A stretch of DNA of 64,000 nucleotides from positions 14,494 through 78,493 of the forward strand of contig JBJMGV010000106.1 of the NCBI GenBank assembly GCA_045807725.1, read 5' to 3'. The position numbers and the translations under genes were made by a program. Under the pieces are notes generated by a model that made no database searches, was not told the origin of the DNA, and saw only the letters and a list, made by a program, of their open reading frames with translations. Positions 8,599 through 16,786 of the stretch are shown piece after piece (position 1 is the first letter of the stretch; the number at the start of each line of letters is the position of its first letter). Source of the DNA: DATENM01 sp045807725 (GTDB lineage: Bacteria; Acidobacteriota; Blastocatellia; UBA7656).

Positions 8599-9336
8599 TC
8601 AGAACGTCACCCCATAATAGACAAACAGCCCGTTGTTCTTGCGGCCATAGTTGCCAATGCTGTAGCCGATATTGAACAAACCGTTCTTCGGCAGCGCGAA
8701 CGAAAAGCCCGGCGTCACGTAGCCGAAGCCGTTCTTGCCGCTGAACCAGTCGGCAACGAAACTGGCGCGGCTCGCAATCGGCTGCTCGTAGCCGACCATC
8801 GCGCCGCCCTTGTCTACATCGGCATCAACGCCGCCCAATCCATAGCCGCCGACCGTCACGCGCGGGCCGTAACGGCCTTTGAACTTCTTACTCACGTTCG
8901 CATAAAACAGCCCGAAGCTGTCGTTGACCTCTCGATCCTTCAACGGCGTAAAGGCAATCGCGCCCGCCGACAGCGCCACGCCTGGACTCTCGTTGGCATA
9001 GAACTGCCACTTGATGTTCGGCTGAATGTACACGCTGGTCGGCACGGCGGAGCTGGTCGCCGCCACATTGACGCCGACCTCGACGCCTTTGCACAGGCCA
9101 TAAACGGCGCGCGGCACGTAGGTTTGAAAGCCGCCGTTGTCGTGGCTTTCAAGGTGGCTGATGAAGTCGAACTCGAAATAGAGTTTGTTCTTCGCCACCG
9201 CATCGGTGCTCGGAATATTGAAGATGGTCGATTGCGCGCGCGCTGCCTGGCATTGCAATCCGGCCACCGCGCTAATTGCCCCAAGTGTCATCAACATTAC
9301 TCTCAGCTTCGCAGCGAAACGTCTTCTCTTCAGCAT
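8599..9336 (-). CDS. Predicted outer-membrane beta-barrel protein
   Basis: The chosen start (ATG at 9336, AAGGAG upstream) gives 245 residues. A longer frame to 9495 has no ribosome site and an implausible leader. A signal peptide ends around AARAQS. The mature part alternates polar and aromatic residues in short strands, with many Gly/Asn/Tyr turns, and ends in VYYGVTF, a terminal Phe typical of outer-membrane barrels. No named family is recognised. Its place between amt and glnA suggests a porin-like protein co-regulated with nitrogen uptake, but this rests on position only. Confidence 0.65.
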   Translation of the reverse strand: MLKRRRFAAKLRVMLMTLGAISAVAGLQCQAARAQSTIFNIPSTDAVAKNKLYFEFDFISHLESHDNGGFQTYVPRAVYGLCKGVEVGVNVAATSSAVPTSVYIQPNIKWQFYANESPGVALSAGAIAFTPLKDREVNDSFGLFYANVSKKFKGRYGPRVTVGGYGLGGVDADVDKGGAMVGYEQPIASRASFVADWFSGKNGFGYVTPGFSFALPKNGLFNIGYSIGNYGRKNNGLFVYYGVTF

Positions 9337-9655
9337 AAGTTCTCCTTGATCGCGGCAGGCCCCGCGCAGCAGGGTCGCGGTGAAGAGCGCCGAGCGATGC
9401 GCCCGCCGTCGGGTTGATTGGCCCGGCAGCGCTCCCCACGAATCAAGAAGAACCGGCGGCGTTTGACATTCAACGCCGCGTTCAATTACGTTCATAGGGC
9501 TGCTGCACAGGTAACCGCCAGGTCATCTGAGCGCGGTGTGTGGGAGACGCTTTTGAGAGATGGTCGCCAAATCATTCGCTCAAGGGCGTTCCCACACCTT
9601 CCGCAGTTTTCACTTCTCACTTCACAGCATTTGCTCCGTCACTGGCACTGATGCC
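9337..9655. other. Intergenic region, nothing recognised
   Basis: These 319 bases separate the amt stop from the outer-membrane gene. I see no gene, no clear terminator and none of the window's repeat families. It should contain the promoter of the outer-membrane gene. Confidence 0.4.
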
Positions 9656-11263
9656 TTATGAATTCGCTTCGCGCAGCTTGGGTTCAACAACCGGCTGAGC
9701 GAAAGGTTCGGGCGCGAGGCTGCCGCCCATCCCCACCGGACGAGCCGTTGACGAGATGACATATTCGGGATAAGCCGGAATGCCGTGCTCGTGCAGGTCG
9801 AGGCCATACAGCTCGCCCTCTTGCGACACGCGCAACACGCCGAAGGCTTTCACCGCGTACATCACCGCCATCGCCACCGCGAAGGTGGACGCCGTGACGA
9901 TCAAGCTGCCGATGGCCTGCGCCGCCAGCAAGCTCCAGCCGCCGCCGTAGAACAAGCCAGCCAACGGCGCTGAGTTGTCGGGCGCAGTCGGCCCCGTCGC
10001 GCCATACTTGCCGCAGGCGAACAGCCCCAGCGACAGCGTGCCCCAGATGCCGCACAGTCCGTGCACCGGAACCGCGCCAATGGGGTCGTCAATGCGAAGG
10101 TATTCGAGCAGCTCGACGCCGAGCACGACGACTACGCCGCCGACCGCGCCGAGCACAATCGCGCCCGCCGGGCTGACCCAGTAACAGGGACAGGTGATCG
10201 CCACCAGCCCGGCCAAAAAGCCGTTGACCGTGAAGCTCAAGTCCCACTTCTTCGTGTAGGCATAAGCCGCGAACATCGCCGCGAGGCCGGCGGCGCAGGC
10301 CGCCAGCGTCGTGTTGGCGGCGACGCGACCGATGCCTTCAAAGTCCATCGCCGAAAGCGTCGAGCCGGGATTGAAGCCGTACCAGCCGAACCAGAGGAGG
10401 AGGCCGCCGCTCGCGGCAATCACCAGATCGTGCGGCATCATCGGGCCGCCGCCGTCGCGTTTGAACTTGCGACCGAGGCGCGGGCCGAGCGCGATAGCTC
10501 CCGCTAATGCGATGAAGCCGCCGATGGTGTGAACCACCGTCGAGCCGGCGAAGTCGTGAAAGCTTGTGCCGAGCGAAGGCAGGAAATTGCCCTCGCTGCC
10601 CATCAGCGCCAGGAAGCCGTCCGGCCCCCACGCCCAATGACCGATGATGGGATAGATGAAGCCGGAGACTGCGAAGCTATAAAGCAAGTCGCCGACGAAT
10701 CCCGTGCGCCCGATCATCGCGCCCGACGTGATCGTCGAACAGGTATCGGCGAAGGCAAACTGGAAAAGCCAGAAGGCCAGGAACGCTACGCCCGTGCTCT
10801 CGTAGGTCGCCGGCGCGTCCTTCAGGAAGAAGAACGTGTGGCCGATGAAGCCGTTGCCGCGCCCGAACATGAACGCGAAGCCGAAGGCGAAAAACAGCAG
10901 GCCGCACAAGCAGGTGTCAACGATGCACTCCATCAGGACGTTGACCGTTTCGCGCGAACGACAGAAGCCGGCTTCGAGCATCGTGAAGCCGACCTGCATG
11001 CCGAAGACGAGGAAGGCGGCCAGCAGCGTCCACACGGTGTTGATTGGATTAACGATGTCGGTCGCTGCCACGTCGCCGGTATCCGCCGCGACTTTGTGTG
11101 ATCCCATAAGGTTCGAGGCGACGAGAATCAATCCGACGATCAAGGCGATGCCGACGAACTTGGCAAGCATCAGGGTGTAGCCGTAGCGCCGCCACTCAGG
11201 GTCGCGCAAACGGCTTCTCAAGCGGTGTAGCTTGGCTGATAGGGTGAGTTTCTGCGGTGTCAT
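9656..11263 (-). CDS. amt: Ammonium transporter with N-terminal extension
   Basis: A 535-residue Amt/Mep/Rh channel that moves ammonium into the cell. Amt signatures include FGMQVGFTMLEAGF, FADTCSTITSGAMIGRTGF, DFAGSTVVHTIGG, LLWFGWYGFNPGST and the cytoplasmic tail EGELYGLDLHEHGIPAYPEY. An added N-terminal membrane segment (about residues 27-50) precedes the usual first helix and makes it longer than the neighbouring AmtB (471). The start has a GAAAGGAG site. It lies downstream of amtB in the same direction but is separated by 500 bases of repeats, so it may have its own promoter. The twin phospho-His positions of Amt pores could not be checked in detail. It is a paralogue of AmtB rather than a recent duplicate. 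Confidence 0.9.
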   Translation of the reverse strand: MTPQKLTLSAKLHRLRSRLRDPEWRRYGYTLMLAKFVGIALIVGLILVASNLMGSHKVAADTGDVAATDIVNPINTVWTLLAAFLVFGMQVGFTMLEAGFCRSRETVNVLMECIVDTCLCGLLFFAFGFAFMFGRGNGFIGHTFFFLKDAPATYESTGVAFLAFWLFQFAFADTCSTITSGAMIGRTGFVGDLLYSFAVSGFIYPIIGHWAWGPDGFLALMGSEGNFLPSLGTSFHDFAGSTVVHTIGGFIALAGAIALGPRLGRKFKRDGGGPMMPHDLVIAASGGLLLWFGWYGFNPGSTLSAMDFEGIGRVAANTTLAACAAGLAAMFAAYAYTKKWDLSFTVNGFLAGLVAITCPCYWVSPAGAIVLGAVGGVVVVLGVELLEYLRIDDPIGAVPVHGLCGIWGTLSLGLFACGKYGATGPTAPDNSAPLAGLFYGGGWSLLAAQAIGSLIVTASTFAVAMAVMYAVKAFGVLRVSQEGELYGLDLHEHGIPAYPEYVISSTARPVGMGGSLAPEPFAQPVVEPKLREANS

Positions 11264-11328
11264 TCAAACTCCTTTCGTTCTTAAGTAATTTCTAGAACAT
11301 CCTGAAAGTCCCGTAGGAACGAAATGTT

Positions 11329-11558
11329 TATAGAGCGTGTCTGAGAAGCCCTGAAAGGGCGCGATTCAATAACCCAGCCCGTTGGGCTGGGTACACCCAG
11401 CGACCATTCCGCAAGCCCTGAAAGGGCGCAATAGGTGATCGGTTATTGCGCTCTTTCAGGGCTTGGCGGTTAGCCCCGCCGCTCACCCAGAGCGATGCTC
11501 TGGGGTGTCGAATCGCGCCCCTGCGGGGCTTTCTCTGGCTTTTCAGACACGCTCTATA
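11329..11558. mobile_element. 230-bp MITE-like element, copy 1
   Basis: The element is bounded by 22-bp terminal inverted repeats (TATAGAGCGTGTCTGAGAAGCC and its complement, one mismatch). Inside are four hairpins, including CCCAGCCC-GTT-GGGCTGGG, a long one built on AAGCCCTGAAAGGGCGCAAT, and CCCAGAGC-GAT-GCTCTGGG. It is the same length as copy 2 (21795-22024) and about 90% identical by eye, with paired changes that keep the stems. It has no coding capacity. No convincing target duplication is seen. Confidence 0.75.
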
Positions 11559-11769
11559 TCTATAGATGATAGAGGCCAGGAGATGGCCAGCCGCATAGAG
11601 GCGGAATGTCAACATTGCGCTCCTAACGGAGCTTGGGTCTTGAGTTGATTCGCTTACTATAAACATTGCGCTCCTACGGAGCTTGCCTTTCAGAAATTCT
11701 CTAAACAGCAAAGCGAAGAGACCTCACCCCACTGACGACTCACCTGCGAAGCCAAACGCTTGAATGGTT
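11559..11769. repeat. GCTCC hairpin repeat units
   Basis: Two units of a short repeat, about CTATAAACATTGCGCTCCT(A)ACGGAGCTTG, lie at about 11610-11690. Each contains a 5-bp GCTCC/GGAGC hairpin. Related units flank the 230-bp element on its left as well and recur at 21768-22200, 26900 and 61620-61825. Confidence 0.65.
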
Positions 11770-13185
11770 CTAGTCGCCGGACGCTGCGTCTCCTGTCGCC
11801 GGCAGAGCGTTGTAAGATGACCCGTGCAGCGTTGGGCTGCTGATGCCACTCATCCCCGGCTCCAGAAAGTTGTAAGCCACTTCGCCGTGCAAGGCGAGAT
11901 CGAGCCCTGCGATCTCTTCCTCTTCGGTGACGCGTATCGGCGTGACGAGATTGACGAGCTTCAGAATCACGAAGGTTCCAACAATGGCCAGGCCCCAGCT
12001 CGCCGCCACACCAATCAACTGCGTGACCAGTTGCGAGGCGTTGCCATAAAGCAAGCCGTCCGCGCCTGCCGCGTTCACCGACTTTGTAGCGAATATTCCA
12101 GTCGCTATCGCGCCCCACGTGCCGCCCAGCCCGTGCACGCCGAACACGTCGAGCGTGTCGTCGTAGCCGAAGCGCGGCTTCAGCACGTTGAGGCCGAAAT
12201 AACAGATCAGGCAGACGCCGATGCCGATGGCCATCGAAGCCGGCACGGTGACATAGCCGGCTGCTGGCGTGATGGCTACAAGGCCAGCGACGGCTCCCGT
12301 CGCCGCGCCTAAAACGGTAGGCTTGCCATGATGCAACCACTCGATCAGCGGCCAGACCAGCCCCGCCGTCGCCGCTGCCGTGTGCGTCGTCGCAAAGGCG
12401 ACCGCCGCCAGTCCGCTTGCGCCGAGCGCGCTGCCGGCATTAAAGCCGAACCAGCCGAACCAGAGCAGCCCCGCGCCGATCACTGTGTAAGAAATGTTAT
12501 GCGGCGGCAACGCCCTGTGCGGATAGCAGCGGCGCTTGCCGATGACGAGGGCCGCCACCAGCGCCGACACGCCGGAGCTGATATGCACGACCGTGCCGCC
12601 CGCAAAGTCGAGCGCGCCCATCTTCATCAGCCAGCCGCCGCCCCAGACCCAGTGCGCCAGCGGATCATAAACGAGCGTCGCCCATAGCAGGCTGAACAGC
12701 ACGAAGCCGCCGAACTTGATGCGCTCGGCGAACGCTCCTGTGATCAGCGCCACCGTGATGATGGCAAACATCCCCTGGTACATTGCGAAGACCAGATGCG
12801 GGATGGTCGCCGTGCCCGACGGGTCTTGCCCGACGCCACGAAAGCCGAGGTAATCTAAACCACCAAACAGGCTTGAATGGTCAGTGCCGAACGACAGGCT
12901 GTAGCCGAACAGCACCCACTGGATGCTGATGAGGCAGAGCAGAAAGAAGCTGTGCATCAGCGTCGAGAGCGCGTTGCGGTGGCTGACCAGCCCGCCGTAA
13001 AAGAGCGCAAGGCCCGGCACGGTCATCATCATCACAAGCGCCGCCGAGGTCAGCATCCAGGCCGTGTCGCCGCTGCTGACGGCTGGCGGCGCGGCGTCTT
13101 GTGCGTAGACAGGCAGCGCAAGGCTAAACAACAGGCTCAGGCCGCCCGCCGCAATAAGTGATCGCGGAATCCGTCTTCTGTTCAT
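11770..13185 (-). CDS. amtB: Ammonium transporter AmtB
   Basis: 471 residues with a signal peptide (to about residue 29), as in canonical bacterial AmtB, then eleven hydrophobic helices. Motifs: VPGLALFYGGLV, the FAERIKFGGFVLF block, DFAGGTVVHISSG, LLWFGWFGFNAGS, GLGGTWGAIATGIF and the C-terminal EEEEIAGLDLALHGE region that contacts PII. It follows glnK by 78 bases in the same direction, the classic glnK-amtB pair, in which GlnK plugs the channel when nitrogen is plentiful. The start has a GGAGGAG site. Probably transcribed from the sigma-54 promoter ahead of glnD. Confidence 0.95.
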   Translation of the reverse strand: MNRRRIPRSLIAAGGLSLLFSLALPVYAQDAAPPAVSSGDTAWMLTSAALVMMMTVPGLALFYGGLVSHRNALSTLMHSFFLLCLISIQWVLFGYSLSFGTDHSSLFGGLDYLGFRGVGQDPSGTATIPHLVFAMYQGMFAIITVALITGAFAERIKFGGFVLFSLLWATLVYDPLAHWVWGGGWLMKMGALDFAGGTVVHISSGVSALVAALVIGKRRCYPHRALPPHNISYTVIGAGLLWFGWFGFNAGSALGASGLAAVAFATTHTAAATAGLVWPLIEWLHHGKPTVLGAATGAVAGLVAITPAAGYVTVPASMAIGIGVCLICYFGLNVLKPRFGYDDTLDVFGVHGLGGTWGAIATGIFATKSVNAAGADGLLYGNASQLVTQLIGVAASWGLAIVGTFVILKLVNLVTPIRVTEEEEIAGLDLALHGEVAYNFLEPGMSGISSPTLHGSSYNALPATGDAASGD

Positions 13186-13263
13186 TACCCGTCTCTCCTC
13201 CTAATGAACCTGATTTGCCCGCCCCGGCAACGTCCGAGATACGCGGCCTGCGGCAACGGATGT

Positions 13264-13602
13264 TTACAACGCGGCCTCGCCGCGCTCGCCCGTGCGGATG
13301 CGGATGACTTCTTCGACCGGCAGGACAAAGATTTTGCCGTCGCCGAACTTGCCGGTCTTGGCGGTCTTGAGAATGGCATCAATCGCCTGGTCCACCATCT
13401 CCAGCGGCAGCGCCACCTCGATCTTCACCTTGGGCAAAAAATCGATCTTGTATTCGCTGCCGCGATAGGTTTCGGTGTGGCCCTTCTGGCGACCGAAGCC
13501 GCGCACTTCGCTGACGGTCAGCCCGTTGATACCGACTTCCTGCAAGGCATTCTTGACGGCGTCGAGCAGGTGTGGGCGGATGATCGCTTCTATCTTCTTC
13601 AT
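13264..13602 (-). CDS. glnK: Nitrogen regulatory protein PII
   Basis: A 112-residue PII trimer subunit. The T-loop contains Tyr51 (RGSEYKIDFLPK), the residue uridylylated by GlnD, and the protein has the IVLP/VIRIRTGE ATP-binding end. PII senses 2-oxoglutarate and ATP/ADP and controls AmtB and other nitrogen enzymes. The ATG overlaps the glnD stop by four bases (ATGA), with AAGGAGG just upstream inside glnD, so the two are translationally coupled. I use glnK because amtB follows directly; glnB would be equally defensible from sequence. Confidence 0.95.
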   Translation of the reverse strand: MKKIEAIIRPHLLDAVKNALQEVGINGLTVSEVRGFGRQKGHTETYRGSEYKIDFLPKVKIEVALPLEMVDQAIDAILKTAKTGKFGDGKIFVLPVEEVIRIRTGERGEAAL

Positions 13603-16391
13603 ACGGCCTCCTTGATGGGATTGTCATTCGGCTCGTCGCCGAGAGCTTCGCTGAGCGCCTGTTCGACCGCCTGCATACCGGCGGCGTCAAGCTTCTGGCC
13701 GAGCGCGTCTGTAATGTAGAACACATCGAGCGCGTGGCTCTTTTCGGTGGTGATCTTGGCGAACGTGATGTTGAAGTCGAGGCCGGCAATGGCGCTGGCA
13801 ATCTTATAAGCCAGGCCCGGCTGATCTTCGGCGCGCACTTCGATGACTGTGCTCAACGCAGAGGCTTCGTCATCGAATCGGACTGAAGGGCGCATGGGCT
13901 TGCGCGCCGACTTGCGCCACGCGCGGCGCGGCACGCGCGCAAGCTGCCCGGCGACCGCCGACGCTACGTCGTATGTGCCGGCGAGCGCCGCCTGCAAATT
14001 CTTTTCTACACGAGCGTGCCACTCGTTGCGCACAGGTTGCGCGGTCTGCACTTCGCACACTTTGAACGTGTCGATCACAAGGCCGTCTTCACGCGTGTTC
14101 AGGTCGGCGCTCAGAATGTTGATGCCCTGTGCCGTCAGCGTGCCGGCAATGCGAGCCAACAACCCGGCGCGGTCGCGCGCGCAGACCGTCAGATTCGTGC
14201 ACTGCTCGCCTGCGGCAACCTGCCAATCCGTCACTAACGTCTCGTCGTCGAGCCGCCGCGCCAGTCTCAGGTGGCGTGCGATCTGCGCGGGGCGGTTAGC
14301 GCGCTGATAGCGGTCGGGCATCATCGCAAAGTGGCGCTCGACGCCGCTCGGCGGAAACTCCGGCGCAAGCTCGCGGATCACTTGCTGCTTGGACATCGCG
14401 CGGCGGTCGCGGTCAAACTGCGCGCCATTCTCAGAGACGAAATGAGCGCGGGCGCGCGTGTAAAGCTCCCACAGCAACGTCGCTTTCCAATCGGTCCAGA
14501 CGCCCGGCCCGACGCCGTTGATGTCGCCGTAGGTCAGCAGCAACAGCTTGTTCAAGTTGTTCAAGCTGCCGACTCTGCCGACGAAGCTTTCGATCAATCC
14601 CTCTTCCGACAGGTCGCGCCGTTGCGAGGTGTGCGACATCAGCAAGTGCTCTTTGACGAGAAAGCGAACTTGCGCGGCGCTCTCGTCGTCGAGCCGCAGC
14701 CGCTCGCAGACGCGCTCGGCGATGCGCGTGCCTTTCTGCACGTGACCGCCGCCGTGACCTTTGCCGATGTCGTGCAGCAAGAGGCCGAGATAAAGCGGCG
14801 CCGTCGTTTCAATCTCGTTGAAGACCTTGACCAGTCGCAGCAATCGCGGGTCGTATTCGTCGCTCAGCCGGTCGAGCGCTTCGATGGCCTTCAGCGTGTG
14901 CTCGTCGATGGTGTACTTATGATAGAAGTCGTGCTGGACGAGAAAGGTGATGCGCGCGAATTCGGGCAGCAGCTTTCCGAGGAACCCGGTCTCGTGCATC
15001 ATCCTCAACACCACGGCGACGCGGCCTTTGCGGTTGAGGATGTCGAGGAAAGCGCGGCACGCTTCCTTCGATGCGCGAAAGCGCCGCGTCACCAGATGCA
15101 ACTGGCCGCGAATGGTCGCTATCAATTCTTCGCTCAGCGCGACGCGCTCGGCCTGCGCCACCGAAAAGAGTTCGAGCAGGTGCATCGCGTTCGAGCGAAA
15201 ATCGCCCGACTCTTCCTTGAGGTAGAGCTTGCCCTGTTTGATCTCGTAGCTGGTCGCCGCGCCGACGCGTTGCGCGCCGCGCGTGATCGTCAAGTAGAGC
15301 TTGCCCTGACGCGACTCGAAACTGGCGCTGACCCGCTTGACCAGATTGCGCGGCTCTGTCGCCGTAGCCAGCGCCCGCGCGATGAAGCTGTCGGCGAAAT
15401 GATGAAGCTCGCTGGCGCGCTGGTAGTAGTCGCGCATAAACAGCTCGGAGGCTTCGAGACCGCGCTTCGCGTTATAACTCAGGCTGGCCGCCACCTGCGG
15501 CTGTAGGTCGAGCGTCAACAGGTCAGCCTTGCGCCCGGCTAAAAAGTGAGCTTCATTACGAACACGCATAATGAAGTCGTAAGCGCGCCGGGCGGCGGCG
15601 TACTCCGCGCCGGAAACCTGATCGGCGGCGCGCAGGTCGTCGAGGCCAGCCTGCTGGTAACGCGCGTGGCCGACCCACAACGCCGTGTGCAGGTCGCGCA
15701 GGCCACCGGCGCTCTCTTTGACGTTCGGCTCCTGCACACAGACCGCCTTGCCGAACTTCTCGTAGCGCACCCGCCGCTCCATCATCATCGCTTGCATAAA
15801 GCTTTCGCTTTCGCGCCGCGAGCGGAAGACCGTATCGTCCAGTTGGCGCACGAGGCGGCGGAACAACTCAGCGTTGCCGGTCAGGTGGCGCGCTTCGCAC
15901 ATCGCGTTGCGAGAAACCAGATCGGTGCGCGCCATCGCCACGCATTCTTTTATCGAGCGGAAGCTGTGACCGACGGTCAGGCCCATATCCCATAGCAGGT
16001 AGAGCGTGCGTTCAACGAACCGCTTCGCCTCACTGGCGCGGCTGCCCGCGTGCAGGAACAGCAGGTCCACGTCAGAGAACGGCGACAGCTCGCGGCGTCC
16101 GTAGCCGCCGAGCGCGATGACTGCCGTGTTAGTCAACTCGGCTCCTGAGGAATGCAGATCGGCGGCGGCCAACTGGCAGGCGCGGCAGACGACCGTGTCA
16201 ACGAGGTAGCTGCGGCCCCGCGCGATCTCGACGCCGCCCAACCCGAAGCGATGGCGTATGCGCAGCCGCTCGGTTTCAATCTTCAGGAACTTCTTAAACG
16301 CGTCGGCCTGCTGCTGGCGCTCGGCGTCGGCGCTGATGTCAGCCAGCCGCTCGTTCGCGTGAACCAATATCTTTTCGAGATCGATCTGCAT
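13599..16391 (-). CDS. glnD: PII uridylyltransferase / uridylyl-removing enzyme
   Basis: 930 residues, normal for GlnD. Parts in order: nucleotidyltransferase core with GGYGRRELSPFSDVDLLF (the GG...D.D catalytic signature, about residues 91-108); helical linker; HD domain for the UMP-removing activity with LLHDIGKGHGGGH (around residue 540); and two C-terminal ACT domains that bind glutamine (about 710-780 and 840-910). It attaches UMP to Tyr51 of PII when glutamine is low and removes it when high. A TTG lies one codon earlier, but ATG at 16391 is preferred. First gene of a glnD-glnK-amtB operon with a near-consensus sigma-54 promoter upstream. Placing the modifying enzyme in one transcript with its target is unusual but clear here. 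Confidence 0.95.
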   Translation of the reverse strand: MQIDLEKILVHANERLADISADAERQQQADAFKKFLKIETERLRIRHRFGLGGVEIARGRSYLVDTVVCRACQLAAADLHSSGAELTNTAVIALGGYGRRELSPFSDVDLLFLHAGSRASEAKRFVERTLYLLWDMGLTVGHSFRSIKECVAMARTDLVSRNAMCEARHLTGNAELFRRLVRQLDDTVFRSRRESESFMQAMMMERRVRYEKFGKAVCVQEPNVKESAGGLRDLHTALWVGHARYQQAGLDDLRAADQVSGAEYAAARRAYDFIMRVRNEAHFLAGRKADLLTLDLQPQVAASLSYNAKRGLEASELFMRDYYQRASELHHFADSFIARALATATEPRNLVKRVSASFESRQGKLYLTITRGAQRVGAATSYEIKQGKLYLKEESGDFRSNAMHLLELFSVAQAERVALSEELIATIRGQLHLVTRRFRASKEACRAFLDILNRKGRVAVVLRMMHETGFLGKLLPEFARITFLVQHDFYHKYTIDEHTLKAIEALDRLSDEYDPRLLRLVKVFNEIETTAPLYLGLLLHDIGKGHGGGHVQKGTRIAERVCERLRLDDESAAQVRFLVKEHLLMSHTSQRRDLSEEGLIESFVGRVGSLNNLNKLLLLTYGDINGVGPGVWTDWKATLLWELYTRARAHFVSENGAQFDRDRRAMSKQQVIRELAPEFPPSGVERHFAMMPDRYQRANRPAQIARHLRLARRLDDETLVTDWQVAAGEQCTNLTVCARDRAGLLARIAGTLTAQGINILSADLNTREDGLVIDTFKVCEVQTAQPVRNEWHARVEKNLQAALAGTYDVASAVAGQLARVPRRAWRKSARKPMRPSVRFDDEASALSTVIEVRAEDQPGLAYKIASAIAGLDFNITFAKITTEKSHALDVFYITDALGQKLDAAGMQAVEQALSEALGDEPNDNPIKEAV

Positions 16392-16786
16392 CAATGAATC
16401 CTGAATGCCATTCCCGGCCTACACTTCGCGTACAGGGTTATCAATGGAGCAAGGCCCGTACCAGCAACTTGGCTCTCCCGGGTTCATCCTTCTATCTGCG
16501 ACAAGGCAAGGCTTTCAGGCGCATTCGGCCCTTAGCGCAGCAACGGCGGCCTTCACTGAAGTCTACGTTTTTGTCGGTATAGGATAGAGGGCACAACAGA
16601 ATTGTCGGTGAGACCTGAACAGGCAAGCAGCGTGACTTCCTGACGATGCGGGCTATCTGTATCTGGCGGGTTCGCGTAGCCGAGCAAGGAGGCGAGCTGG
16701 GTAGAGAAGAATGTGGTCCTACAAAATTGTCGAGCCTGCGGCTCGGACTACTAAAATTGTCGTCCGCGAATGGCGCTGGCGTGGCT
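16392..16786. other. Intergenic region between glnD and the LysR gene
   Basis: Apart from the glnD promoter (16448-16463) this holds three copies of AATTGTCG (about 16601, 16725, 16754), two of them with a leading AAA and a GAGCC/GGCTC mini-hairpin between them. No coding sequence is supported. Confidence 0.35.
16448..16463 (-). promoter_or_regulatory. Sigma-54 promoter of glnD-glnK-amtB
   Basis: Minus-strand TGGTACGGGCCTTGCT matches the -24/-12 consensus TGGCACGNNNNTTGCW at every fixed position but one (T for C at the fourth), with exact GG-GC spacing. The predicted start point is about 40 bases ahead of the glnD start. A sigma-54 activator is encoded at 36673. Confidence 0.75.

Noticed and set aside
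14271..15506. 411-codon frame opposite glnD, and other long opposite-strand frames (17336-18766, 24319-25887, 29608-30696, 54472-55434)
   Set aside because: They are mirror frames of GC-rich genes with clear families on the other strand, with Arg/His/Ala-rich composition and no motifs or ribosome sites.
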